Shown here in pieces: positions 54,265-64,000 of a DNA stretch of 64,000 nucleotides; position 1 is the stretch's first letter; each line of letters opens with the position of its first letter. Location: contig OY730173.1 in assembly GCA_963422465.1 (NCBI GenBank), positions 3,596,001 through 3,660,000 of the forward strand, in the 5' to 3' direction. A model generated the notes under the pieces. That model did no database searches, had not been told where the DNA came from, and saw only the letters and a list, made by a program, of their open reading frames with translations. Source of the DNA: Lichina pygmaea (taxonomy: Eukaryota > Ascomycota > Lichinomycetes > Lichinales > Lichinaceae). A program made the position numbers and the translations under genes.

Positions 54265-56307
54265 TCACAGAGATGATAGGTTTTCTGGTAAGAGTTGGTA
54301 TGCTAAGTTAAACTGGTCTAGTCTTTTCAAAGACATAAACCAGAGAAGAAATTCTTTAAGCACTTTAGGCTTTTGAAGTAAAGTAGAGAAATTGTAGGAA
54401 AGAAAAGTGGCTTGCTGTCTTTGAGTAAGAAACTTGTTACAAGAGAAAGTGATATGTTGAGCAGTCTCTTCTCCAAAACCACAGGAACATAGAGGGGATT
54501 GGAAGTCTGGAACATTTGCTCTGAAAAGAAAGCTGGCTAGTCCTATCCTTGCTGATAGAATCTGCAAGTAAAGACTAGCTTCAGCTTTTCTCAAGTCTTT
54601 GAAAACTTTGACATTTTGCCTTTGGGGTAGTCTGCAAAATAGCTCCCAGACTGGAGAACACTTCTGTCTGTTTGCCTGCCATCTGGCTTCCCACTCTTTC
54701 TGAAACACTTCTTGAAATTGTTTCTTAGAGTAATCTTGGTTAGTGGTTAGTTCTTCTAGCCATCTTGCTTTCCAGTTAGGTGTGACAGTAGACAGAGACT
54801 TTGGAGGTGTTCTCAGAGTAGAAACAAAAACAGTGATCTGGGAAAAGAGCTTATAGAGAAGTGAGGAGAGAGGATTAGAAGAAGTATTAGAAAAATAGAA
54901 AGATTGTAGGAAAGTTGCTGTTCTGAATTTGAAATAAAGATCAAGAGTGTCACGGTTCTGGCCCAGTTGCATATCTGGCACAAGTCACACACCTTGCCGG
55001 GAAGTCCCATCTGCACTGTTTGCCTGTATGCTCCGCCGTTGCCGGGAAGTCCTATCTGCACTGTTTGCCTGTTTGCTCCGCCGTTGCCTGATCCCCTGCC
55101 TATAAGAACTTCTCCTGCTCCCCCAGCTTCTTCTCTTCTTCTTTTCTCTTTTCCTTCCTCGTCTTTCGTCTTGTACATCAATCCAAGTCTCAAGTCTCAA
55201 GCCAAGTCAGGTCAAGGTTACCAAATCAGTTAGGCTCGAGTTCTGCTCTGCCATTGCCTCGTCACAAAGAGGTGGTAGGAATAGTTCTTCTTCAATAAGC
55301 AATGTAGGAGTAGCTTTGAAGACACCTCCTATAGTTTTTAGACACTTAGTCTGGAAAAGATTTAGAGAAGAAATATTAGAAGGTTTTTTGTGGGGATTGA
55401 ACCAGACTCCTACTGCATAGCTGAGAAGTGATCTCAGTATTGCAGTGTAGACAAGTCTAGCAGAGAGAACAGGTAGACCCCATGTAGAAAAAGTAGTTCT
55501 GGAAAGTGCTGAGAAAAACTTGGAAGCTTTCTGTAACATGATTTTCTGGTGTTTTTTCCAGAGAAGCTTGGAATCATAGTGTAGTCCCAGAATACGCACT
55601 TCTTCCTTAGGCTGTAGTACCACTTCTCCAAGTCTTAGACTGAGCTGAAGATTATCTGTTCTTCTTCTAGAAAAATGGAGAAGTTCATACTTTTCAGGTG
55701 CAAACTTCATTCCATGTTTTCTTGCCCAGTCTAAACACTTGGAGTGAGTAGACTTTAGCTTCAGGAGATTGCTTTTAAGAGAAGGGGAAAATGCCAGAAG
55801 GTTTGTATCATCTGCAAAGCCCAGAGCTGATACACTTTTCTCTGGTGTATGAACAATATTATGAAGATCTGAAATATAGAAAAGAAATAAAATAGGAGAG
55901 AGAGGTGAACCTTGAGGGACTCCACAGTGTACTGGAAACAAAGAAGACTCTGAATCATCAAAAACAAGAGAGGTTTTTCTTTGAGTAGTGAAAGAAAAGA
56001 TCCAGTTAACAAACCAGCTGGGGATTCCTTTTCTCTCCAGGATTTTCTTGAGAATTTCTGGCAGAACTCTATCATAAGCTCCTGAGATATCCAGAGAAAG
56101 AAGACTGGCTACCATTCCTTCCTTCCAGACTTTTTCAACTTGGGAAGTGAGTAGAAATAGTGCAGACTCAGTTGATCTTCCTTTTCTGAAGCCCATCTGG
56201 ATTTCTGGTAGCAGGTTTTCTTTCTCAGCCAGTTCACTTAGCTTTGTGGCTGCCAGAGCTTCCGTCAGCTTCCCAATTGTGTTGAGAAGTGCTATTGGCC
56301 TCCAAGC
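54265..56307 (-). pseudogene. LINE ORF2 fragment, diverged subfamily
   Basis: RT from the middle of the fingers (M-G-F-R-K-G-R-S) through F-A-D-D (~55820) and the thumb, interrupted by the solo LTR, then the C-terminal region with a C-x-C-x8-H-x4-C knuckle (~54475). Its 3' end (TTCTGCATGGCTCACCAGCC) is closer to the SINE tail than the other LINE copies are, so this subfamily may be the SINE partner. Confidence 0.87.
54948..55266 (+). repeat. Gy3 solo LTR
   Basis: 319 bp, TGTCACGG...CTCGTCACA, flanked by a perfect AAGAG duplication (54943-54947, 55267-55271). It contains a ~45-bp internal duplication (GCCGGGAAGTCC...CTGTTTGCCTGT), different from that in the Gy3c LTR. Left by LTR-LTR recombination. 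Confidence 0.93.
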
Positions 56308-56312
56308 TTTGC

Positions 56313-57432
56313 CACAGTTGAGCTATGCCAAGGCATAGCGCAGAGTCGCTATCCCTTGCAGGGTCTCTGCCACGCTTCCCCGCAGTCCTGAGGCCTTTTG
56401 CGCTCCGCCGTGTACGCTCACCCCTAGGTCCTGCTTCGGAGCGCCGGGTTGCCAGCCCGGAACCCACACTCCAACTGCAGTTTGCTTCTTGAGCCTGTCA
56501 TTTGCAGCCTGAGCCTGCACTCTGTACGGACCGGCATGCGCTTCCGTCCTCTCGGGCCATATAGACAGTCTCGTAGTAGGCCCAGACCCTACTGCTGTCA
56601 CTGCCATTATATGCCACGCCCCGCAGCTCTCGCTGTTTCACGTTACCTCTGTAGATCTCTCGTACAGAGGCCGACCATGCCTCGCAGGCTCTACGGACCC
56701 TGCAGGCCATGCCAGCACCTGCAGGACTGCCTTTCCAGCCCACTAACCAAGTAGGGAGAAGTCTCCGTCTGCCCGCTGTTGCCTGTGGGGCCCCGGTTGT
56801 ACGTGGTGGCCCACTGGAGATCCAGTGCCCTGGCCCCGGTCCGTAGGTAGCCTGAAGAGAATCTGTGGCAAGACCTTAGGCAAAACCATCAAGCCAGCAC
56901 TTTGACTATCACACAGCCCTTAGGTACTGGAGTGGCGGAAACCCTTCGTGCCACCTGCTCACCTTCTTTAACATGTAGTCCCTGTTCGATTAACAACGCC
57001 GTGGTACAGACATCACTCCCCTCCTAGAACAAGATCCTTGATGCATCAGCTGCTGGAGACTCTGCTAGAAGGGGGGTGTGCGATAGGAACTCCTCTTGTC
57101 TACTCCAGAGGTGCCCTGTCAGGTGTCTAGACTTCACATCCACCAGTTGCAAGGCTGGCTTCAGGCTGTAGCGTACACGGTAGACATCTGTCGGGTGGTT
57201 TTCATAACCAGTTTGGTTGAAGTCCTCTGTTCTGCTGATGTCGCTTCACAGGGGTGTCCAGGGTGCCTGTGCGACACCTCCGGTGGCCCGTCACTCCGTG
57301 GGCACCAGCAGCTTGACTGGTGACTCAATTAGCTCTCGGTGCAGCGACTACAAGCAGCTTGGGAGACTGCCTGCCATCGCTGCCCCGAGGTTCCCAGCCT
57401 GCACCACGTGGAGGTTTGAGTTGTCGCAGGCC
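56313..57432 (-). repeat. R unit, full length (-)
   Basis: Reverse complement of 28827-29952 with matching ends: minus-strand start GGCCTGCGACAACTC at 57432 and end CAACTGTGGC at ~56313. It joins the LINE with a 1-2-nt microhomology. Confidence 0.82.
57364..57432 (-). ncRNA. HDV-like ribozyme candidate at the R 5' end, copy 2
   Basis: Minus strand. P1 GGCCTGC (57432-57426) pairs with GCAGGCT (57402-57396), including a G-U wobble at the first position as in HDV. P3 ACC/GGT closes TCCACGT (57415-57403) and runs straight into P1, followed by GGG. P2 is weakened by an A-C mismatch relative to copy 1. G1 is the first inserted base after the target duplication. Confidence 0.55.
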
Positions 57433-57445
57433 TCAAATACCTATA

Positions 57446-58174
57446 GCTTTATAGAACAACAACCAAATAGTAATTATTATTCACCCATCTGATTCTAGAC
57501 CACTTCATCTATTGGATAGTAGCTTGTCATATTGTTCAGAGCATTGTGGTGTTGGTGGATCGTGGTTGCAATTACAACACCTGCTGTCGTGACTTTGCCT
57601 TGTGTCACTTTGGCTTCCTTTACCTGAGCACGCTCTTCTGCCACCATAGCCTTTACTGCCTGCTTGGCTGCCTGCTCTGCTTTCTTTGCCTGAGCACGCT
57701 TTTCCTTTGCCACAGCTATAGCAGCTTGCTTTACTTCCTTGGCCTGTCACTTTTCCTTCTTTGCGACAATACTGGCAAACTCTGCTGCAGCCTTGGCTAT
57801 TCTTTTTGTTTTCTTCTCCTGAGCACACTTCAGTCACCTCTCTTTGTCCTTTTGTTGTTTCTCTGTGATAGCCCAAGCTTCACTGGCGTACATGACCCCT
57901 CCATTCTGAACCTGCTGACGATTTGCTTGCTGGTGGGTAGTTCGAGCTCTTTTTGCTGCATGTACATGTGCAAGTTTGTCCTTGGTGATTGCTAACTCTG
58001 CTGCCATTGTCAGGCTTCCCTTGATGAACTTCCGGAACTGTGTGGACAATGGTGGTGCATCAGGACCCTCCATATCATCTGCCTGCCTCTTCAACGTATT
58101 GTACGTAGAAGGTGTTGATGGATCTAGACTGGTAGTGGTGATCTGCGTAGGGGGGGTGGCTGGTTGTTGCCCCA
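57446..58174 (-). pseudogene. Pogo-type (DDE) transposase C-terminal remnant
   Basis: The minus strand encodes T-P-S-T-Y-N-T-L-K-R-Q, F-I-K-G-S-L, then Q-N-G-G-V-M-Y-A-S-E-A and a long Ala/Lys/Glu-rich helix, a layout I know from the C-terminal tails of fungal Fot1/pogo transposases. It is interrupted by several stops and a frame change near 57730-57850. The catalytic part is missing: the Gy2b LTR begins at 58175, so the rest may lie right of the window. Confidence 0.6.
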
Positions 58175-58819
58175 TGTTGCGGTCCGTACCGTACCGTCCT
58201 ATCCGAGTATAGGATTAGGGCGAGAGGTGGAAGGCAGGTTGGTTCTCGCAGGAGAGGAGTGTCAAGGAGTGCGAAGGGGTTTTGGTGGAACATGGTGGTG
58301 GTGACACCTGATCAACAGCTTCGTACAAAAGGATTGTATTGAAGTAGATCTAGTTGTCTGGATCACAACATGAGTTGAAGACAATTGTTCCATAGGGGAA
58401 CTATCGCCAGACTATATAGTGCCCAGTTTGTGAGCAGAGTGAGCTCTGCTCACTTTGCTCACTTTTCATGCATGCTGCAGTGAGCTGGGTGAGCTCTGCT
58501 CACTTTGCTCACTTTTCATGCATGCTGCAGTGAGCTGGGTGAGCTCTGCTCACTTTGCTCACTTTTCATGCATGCTGCGGCAAGCTGGGTGAGCTCTGCT
58601 CACTTTGCTCACTTTTCATGCACGCTGCGGTGAGCTGGGTGAGCTCTGCTCACTTTGCTCACTTGTTCGTGCATATGCATGCTGCGGCGAGCACCCCCTG
58701 GTTTGTCTCGCCGGTCACGTGACCGGTTCCCGTGTCACGCTGTCTGGTACTTCCGTCCAGTATCCTGTCTGCTGCTTTCTGTGAGTATATAAAGACTGTG
58801 TTCCTCCTGGGTTGTAACA
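58175..58819 (-). repeat. Gy2b 3' LTR with 51-bp tandem repeats
   Basis: 645 bp, TGTTGCGG...GTTGTAACA. About five units of 51 bp (58430-58690) built on GAGCTCTGCTCACTTTGCTC and TCATGCATGCTGC. They replace the 42-bp units of Gy2a while keeping a TGCATGC-type core. Outer parts (58175-58425) match Gy2a closely. Confidence 0.92.
58786..58794 (+). promoter_or_regulatory. Antisense TATA box in the Gy2b LTR
   Basis: TATATAAAG, 77 bp before the antisense ATG at 58863 and pointing toward it, followed by a C/T-rich stretch. Confidence 0.55.
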
Positions 58820-58862
58820 CTATCCTCCTCTCCATCTTTCATCATCTTGATGAAATCTGGTC

Positions 58863-59363
58863 ATGCCTCCAAAGTCACGTGCGACTGTTAGCCGAACTCA
58901 GCTGGCTGCTCAAATCCGTGATCAGAGTTTTGTTTCGCGTACGCCCTGTGACTTTTGTGTTCTCCGTGGTTGTCTGTGCTTCCAGATGCTGGGAGAAGAT
59001 AATAAGTTGAAATGTGCTGCGTGCACTCAGTGCGGAAGGTCTTGTGTCTCTGTGTCCTGGGAATCTTTGAACATGTCCTGGGACAACCTCCGTGAGGATG
59101 TTGCCGCTGACAAGGCAACACGTGATGCACTCTTTGAACAACTTGCTACAGTGCAGGCTTGTCTGTCTCAGAAGCGAAAGGTGTTGGAGAGCGCTGAGGT
59201 TTGTGCGAAGCAGAAGCTTCAGTGCTTGGTGAAAGAGATGGAGTCGGATGGTGAGGATTTGACTTGATCAGTCATTGACACATCCCTCCTGCAGGCCAAG
59301 CTGTTTGGTCCTGCTCCTGCCGAAACTGTCGCAGAAGAAGCTGGCAGTTCGCGAGGTTCTTGA
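58863..59363 (+). pseudogene. Antisense Zn2Cys6-like ORF of Gy2b (166 codons, one TGA)
   Basis: ATG at 58863, final stop at 59361-59363, one internal TGA at 59265-59267 (codon 135). The first 134 codons are intact: basic N-terminus, C-x2-C-x6-C-x11-C-x2-C-x6-C (residues ~31-61), S-W-E-S-L-N, then a helical Lys/Glu/Leu-rich region. Gy2a has an ORF of identical length whose single TGA is elsewhere. It overlaps the end of pol by ~90 nt. If the TGA is real, a 134-aa product would still contain the whole Cys cluster. Confidence 0.75.
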
Positions 59364-61992
59364 GTGGTTCCCAGGTATTTTCCGAATCTGGGTATCTTTT
59401 CCACTTGACAAGGTATTGCTGACCTTTTCTAGCCAGGATCTGTTCAACCTCGAACTCTTGTTCTTCTTCGGGTTGGTAATGGAATGTTTTCTGCAAGGGT
59501 GTGCTCTGGTCGGCTGGTTCAATCATTGATATATGAAAGTTTGGATGGACTCTGGCATCCCTTGGTAGTCGTATCTTGATGTTGACTGGTCCTGTTTTTT
59601 CTTCGACTGAAAATAGTCCGACCTTGATGTTGTCAAGTTTCTTTGTCTTTGGTTTCTTTGTTTTCCAATTTCTTGTAAGGAGGTAGACTTTATCCCCCTT
59701 CTTTAGCTGAGGTGCCATTTTTGATTTCTTGTCCATTTGACGTTGCATTCTTTCTGAGGTCTCTTGAAGGTAGTGCCTCATCATTGTGTGTGTTTGTTGT
59801 AGGAGCTTGTCATGTTGGAGTGCTTTCTCTGTGTTTGGTGAAGCTCTGCTTGGCATCCCAATGTTCGCATGTTGTCCAAAATTGGCAAAAAATGGTGATT
59901 CCTTTGTTGAGTCTGATCTGTGCTGGTTGATTGCCAGCTGTGCCACCGGTAATAACTGTACCCAATTGCTGTGGGTCTGGTTGATGTAATGCCGTAAGTA
60001 AGTCTCCAGGACTTGGTTTGCTCGCTCTGTCTGGCCATCAGTTCGTGGGTGATAGGCTGTAGACATTTTGGGTTTTGTTCCCATGGCTGCACTGATTGTC
60101 TTCCAGTAGTTGGATGTGAAGAGTTTGTCTCTGTCTGTAATGATCGTGATCAGAACTCCGTGGTCTCTGACCAATCTGTCCAGTAAAAGGTGTCCTAACT
60201 GTTCTGCTGTGTGGGTCTCCTTGAATAGTACTGCTATTAGATATTTTGTGAATCTGTCCACTATCACCATAATCAAGTTGTAGGTGATCCCTGTGACTGG
60301 GTCTTTGGACTTGGGTAGCTTTGTGATGAAGTCCATTGACACGTCTTCCCACAGGCCTCTCGGTATCGTGTTCGGGTGTCCTTCTCCGTATGGCTTGTGT
60401 CTTCCATGTTTGTTTTTCTGGCATAGTAGACACTTGCTGATGTAGTTTGTGACATGTTGTCAGAGGTTAATGACATTGTTCCCTGCCTGTTGGATAAGGT
60501 CTGTGGTCTTGGAGATTCCTGGGTGACCATGTACTGGATTGTCGTGGTAGTTCCTTATTAGTTCTTCAGTGTCTTCTGCCGTGAGCTTGTTGATCTGTGG
60601 CTGAGGCACCAGGTTTCCTTGCTGGTCCTGCTGTAAGATTGTTCCTTGGTGTTCATCATCTTCCATGTGGTCTTTTCGTCGGCTTAGTGCATCTGCTCTC
60701 CTGTTGTCTTGTCCAGGGGTGTACAAGATCTTGAACTTGTGTTGCCCTAGGAGTTCAGCCTATCTGACTTGTTGTCTGTTCAGCTTCTTGGTTGTCGTGA
60801 ACATTGTCAGATTCTTGTGGTCTGTGAGAACAGTGAGTTCAGAACTGCTTTCCGTGTACACTCTCCAGTGTTCAAGTGTGTTGACGACTGCCAATAGCTC
60901 TTTGTCGTGGATATCATAGTTTTGTTCTGCTTGTGTTATTTTTTGTGAGTAGTAGGCAACTGGGTGCCACTTGCTGTCTGCCTGTTGGCATAGACATGCT
61001 CCTACTGCCTGATCTGAAGTGTCTGTCTCGATTCGTGTTGGTTGGCCTGTCTTGAAGTTGAGGAGAACTGGTTCCTTGGCGCAAGCGTCCTTGAGCTGTT
61101 GGAATGCTTTTTGTTGTCTCTCCGTCCACCAGTACTCCACGTCCTTCTTCGTGAGTTCTGTCAGTGGTGTTGCCATCTGTGAGTAGTTCTTTATAAACTG
61201 TCAGTTGAAGTTGGCAAATCCTAGGAAGGCTTGTACTTCCTTAACTGACATCAGTGTTGGCTATTGCTGAATGACTTTGATTTCCTCAGGGTCAATCTTG
61301 ATCTCTTCAATCCCTATAACATATCCAAGGAATTCAACTTCCAGTTTGTTGAACTTGCATTTCTTTGGGTTGAGCTTGAGCCCTGCCTGTTGTAGGCATC
61401 GTAGAACATCCTTCACATGTTTGGTATGTTCCTGTTGCATGTTCAAGTAGACAAGAATGTCGTCCAGGTAGGCGATAGCTGTTTGGTCCAGGTGTGCTCT
61501 GATGACGTTGTTGATCAATGCTTGACATGTTGCTGGTGCGTTCGTGAGTCTGAATAGCATAACCAGATACTCGTAGTGTCCGTATCAGGTTCTGAAGGCT
61601 GTCTTCCATTCTTCTCCTTTTTTCATGCGTATCAGGTTGTATACTCCTTTCAAGTCCAGCTTGGTAAAGATTGTAGCTTGGCTGATCCTGTCTCGCAATT
61701 CGTTCGCATTTGGCAACGGATATCAGTTCTTGATGGTAATGTTGTTGAGTTTCCTGTAATCCACACAAAGTCGAAGACTTCTGCCTTTCTTTGGTGCAAA
61801 TAGTATCAGGTATCCTGCTGGTGATTGAGATTCTCGAATGAAACTCTTTTTCAGGTTTTCCTCCAGGTACTCGCGAAGTACTTGGAGCTCTTTCTCTGAT
61901 AACTGGTAAATTGGTCCAAATCCTGGCTCTGTCCCTGGTTGCAACTTGATCTCATGATCCCAAGGTTGGTGCTTAGGCAACACTGCTGTCAT
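59272..61992 (-). pseudogene. pol: Gy2b pol: RT, RNase H, integrase, chromodomain
   Basis: The minus strand is open from 60342 to 59272 through the integrase core and chromodomain, longer than any pol frame in Gy2a. The RT with Y-L-D-D (~61475) and RNase H (~61020) are broken by TGA at 61727, 61585, 61201 and 60460 (positions approximate), sites also hit in Gy2a, and by a private TAG at ~60760. Confidence 0.88.
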
Positions 61993-62673
61993 TGTCTCTT
62001 CCTGAAAGAGGTTATCATACCCAGGTCAGTACTCTTCAGGGATCTCCAGAGGGTTAACAACTTCCTCTCTCTTCATCTCTGACTGTTTGGCCACCTGGTT
62101 CTGGGGTGTGCCTGTCAAGGCAGACCTCTTCTCTTGAGAGTCGTCCTTTCTGTTGGTGAGGTTCCACTGAGAACTCCTTCCCTCATCTGTCCATGCCTTC
62201 TGCGGCTGGTAACAGGTCCGAGCTATGTTGTTAGTGCAGTTCCTAAATGTGAGTACTCCTGTCTTCCAGTTAACAACTGGGTTGTGCTTCTTTAGCCAAG
62301 GCATCCCCAAATAGATATCCTGAGTGGCCAACTCAACAATATCAAGGTGGATCCTTTCAGCATGGTGTCCGGTAACTATTTCCATTGGCTGCGTCTCATG
62401 GCAGACTAGCTCTGTCTGTCCATTTGCCATCGCGAGCTGATAGGCCTGCTGCTTGCATCTTCTTCCAGTGCTGAGGGTATCATAAAGCTGTCTTGAGATG
62501 TAGTTTCCGCTGGCTCCAGAGTCAACAAGTGCGTATGTCTGTACTGGCATGTTGGCGTGTAGTGACACAGGCAATCGCAGGTGCTTTGCGTTGCTAGGGG
62601 TCATGTTGTTGAGCTCCCGATGTCGCCCCTTGACAAGGGAGTTCAGTCTTTTCCTGATCGAAGTGTCTTACCA
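61993..62673 (-). pseudogene. pol: Gy2b protease region
   Basis: Protease V-D-S-G-A-S (~62520) and G-M-P-W-L-K-K-H (~62300). A TGA at ~62026 is CGA in Gy2a (E-E-Y-R). Otherwise open from the gag overlap. Confidence 0.86.
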
Positions 62674-64000
62674 CTGACTGGGCAATGGGTCCAGCCATTC
62701 CCATCAGTTCTGAGGAGTCTGTTCATGAATTTGTCTTGCTGATGCTTGTCACATCCAGGCTTGAGGCAGTACTACTGATTGTCAACATAGCAGTTGTAGT
62801 TATTGCCTTGCTGTAGGAACATGAGGTGTTCGTGCCAATCATGTGTGTGCCCAGGGAATGCAGTGTGTTGGCGTTTGTCCCAAAGATGGATCTCACACGC
62901 ATCCTTCTCACAATTGACCCAATGCTTGTGGCAGGTGGCGTGGTAGGGTGAATGTCCTCCGTACCTTTGTAGTTGTTCGTGGTAGGTGCAGTAGTGCTTT
63001 GTGCAAAACCTCCACTGTAGTTCACTATGCCGTAGATTTCGTGGGTCCATGCTGTAAGCATAGCTTCCTTGTGGTATTTCTTCTTTGATAGATGTGGGTT
63101 TGTCTCAGTCCCCATCAGAGGTGGTTAAGAGCTCCTGTCCCTGGTCCTGACCTGTCTGTTCTGGTAGGTCCTTACCTCCTGATGTTGCCAGTTGGTGGGC
63201 TGCTTCCAATATCTGATCGTAGTTGTCCTATTGTTCGAGGGATAGCTGAGCCTCTCCTGGTGGGTCCTCTGGCTTGATGACATTCCAGTCTCTGTCGAGC
63301 GTATTAAGTTGCTGTCGGTGCACCTTGTTCTTTGAACAACAGTCTTTCACTATGTGGCCTAGCTTGCCACAGGCATAGCACTTCAGTGCTTTCCCTTTTT
63401 TGTTGTTCCTTCCCTTTGTGAACCTTCCCTTGTGGTGGACTGCATCCAGTTCCATGGGTGCATAGCCATATAGGTCATGTGGCGGTGCCTTGTTAGGCAG
63501 TTTGTAGTGGTTGCTCACATGCCATGCGGGGTGGCTGTATCCTCTGTCATGGTGTTTCTTCATCGCTCGCTCGAATAGCTTGTCATCGATGTTGATTGCT
63601 TGTGCGATGAGTTTGTCCAGTATGTTGACTGCTCGTCCGTCGAAGGTGATTTCATCCTTCATGTTTTCCTTGAGTCCACGTCAGTACATGACCATCAGGG
63701 TGTTGTCGTCCCAGTCAGTCAGTACTGAGTATTGTTTGAACTGCGTGGTGTACTCTGTGGCTGAGTGTTGTTGTTTGATGTGCTGGATCATTTGTATAGC
63801 CACTTTGTCTTTGTTAGATAGTCCAAGGATTCTTTTGATCTTGTCCTTGAATCGTGTCCATTTCGTCATCCATTCCGTTGTGCTGTCGTGGTCTCTGTTT
63901 CCTGAGAGATGTTTGTTGACGTAGGGCTTGATCCATCAATAAGCATTGCCTCTTATGTAAGTGGTTGCGAAGAGGGGCCACTTCTCCTTAGGCAGCTTTG
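62574..64000 (-). pseudogene. gag: Gy2b gag, N-terminus beyond the window
   Basis: The minus strand encodes the capsid-like region (63680-63990), zinc knuckle C-Y-A-C-x4-H-x4-C (~63370) and W-x2-C-x4-C-x2-H motifs (~63010, ~62920). TGA at ~63678 matches the Gy2a TGA at 41058. CGA is kept at 62658-62660, where Gy2a has TGA. Gag ends at the same TGA as in Gy2a, overlapping pol. Confidence 0.86.

Larger units (their letters stand above)
54103..57432 (-). mobile_element. R-LINE chimera (-), containing a Gy3 solo LTR
   Basis: From right: a full R unit (57432 to ~56313), then a 5'-truncated LINE of a diverged subfamily (56307 to 54103, poly-A tail). The whole is flanked by a 13-bp duplication TCAAA(C/T)ACCTATA (54090-54102, 57433-57445) with one C/T difference. 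The Gy3 solo LTR at 54948-55266 was inserted later. Confidence 0.88.
58175..64000 (-). mobile_element. Gy2b, gypsy element (-) cut by the window end
   Basis: 3' LTR at 58175-58819, antisense ORF, pol, then gag, running out of the window inside gag (~63960). The 5' LTR and target duplication (left flank CCCCA) cannot be checked. Pol and gag are close to Gy2a but the LTR tandem repeats are different. Confidence 0.93.

Noticed and set aside
58430-58690. CRISPR-like regularly spaced repeats
   Set aside because: Units are contiguous tandem repeats without unique spacers, inside a eukaryotic LTR.

Overview
This is a eukaryotic, almost certainly filamentous-ascomycete (Pezizomycotina) window. The evidence is a spliced NOP10 gene with a fungal-type branch point, a NOB1 gene, a fungal pogo-type transposase tail, and Ty3/gypsy and LINE elements of fungal type. 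The species cannot be named from the sequence. About 95% of the window is transposable elements nested in one another. The only host genes are a tail-to-tail pair at 51.1-53.2 kb, NOP10 and NOB1, both acting in ribosome biogenesis. I saw no standalone tRNA or rRNA gene.

Working names. Gy1 is a gypsy family with 391- or 357-bp LTRs beginning TGTTAAGG or TGTTAAAGG (Gy1a 9612-15925 +; Gy1b 38200-50854 -; LTR piece 1-346). Gy2 has ~600-685-bp LTRs with internal tandem repeats (Gy2a 39981-46522 +; Gy2b 58175-64000 -; pieces at 347-668, 3938-4823 and 21194-21580). Gy3 has short LTRs beginning TGTCAC (Gy3a -, outer, 4824-6836 plus 18927-21193; Gy3b + 6837-18926; Gy3c + 28542-28826 plus 32541-33454; solo LTR 54948-55266). 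Gy4 (33455-37318 -) has gag but no visible pol. Li1 is a LINE with an A-rich AATCAAA-type tail, Si1 a tRNA-derived SINE sharing that tail, and R a ~1.1-kb non-coding unit found only fused to 5'-truncated LINEs.

Layout. 0-4.8 kb: Gy1 LTR, Gy2 piece, R-LINE chimera, inverted Gy2 piece. 4.8-21.2 kb: a matryoshka, Gy3a containing Gy3b, which contains Gy1a and a SINE; Gy1a and the SINE have exact target-site duplications (TSDs) and Gy3b has a near-exact one. 21.2-33.5 kb: a LINE (-) with a SINE in it, a LINE (+), and Gy3c interrupted by an R-R-LINE chimera. 33.5-37.3 kb: Gy4. 37.3-38.2 kb: anonymous DNA. 38.2-50.9 kb: Gy1b containing Gy2a. 50.9-54.1 kb: the host gene island. 54.1-57.4 kb: R-LINE (-) with a Gy3 solo LTR. 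57.4-58.2 kb: pogo transposase tail. 58.2-64 kb: Gy2b, running off the window.

Three things stand out. (1) Gy1 and Gy2 carry, between pol and the 3' LTR, an antisense gene for a Cys-rich protein whose six cysteines have the spacing of fungal Zn(II)2Cys6 DNA-binding clusters (C-2-C-6-C-8 or 11-C-2-C-6-C), followed by a helical region; in Gy2 an antisense TATA box in the LTR lies about 78 bp upstream of its ATG. (2) R has fixed 5' and 3' ends, is joined to LINEs at variable points with 1-2-nt microhomology, and the composite is flanked by a single TSD in two cases; the R 5' end folds like an HDV-type self-cleaving ribozyme whose cleavage site falls on the insertion boundary. (3) The two best-preserved gypsy copies have no frameshift in pol but 24 nonsense codons, 21 TGA and 3 TAG, the outcome expected of C-to-T change at CGA and TGG codons; several of the same TGA sites recur in separate copies. 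Gy1 also has a canonical -1 frameshift signal at the gag-pol boundary, conserved in both copies.
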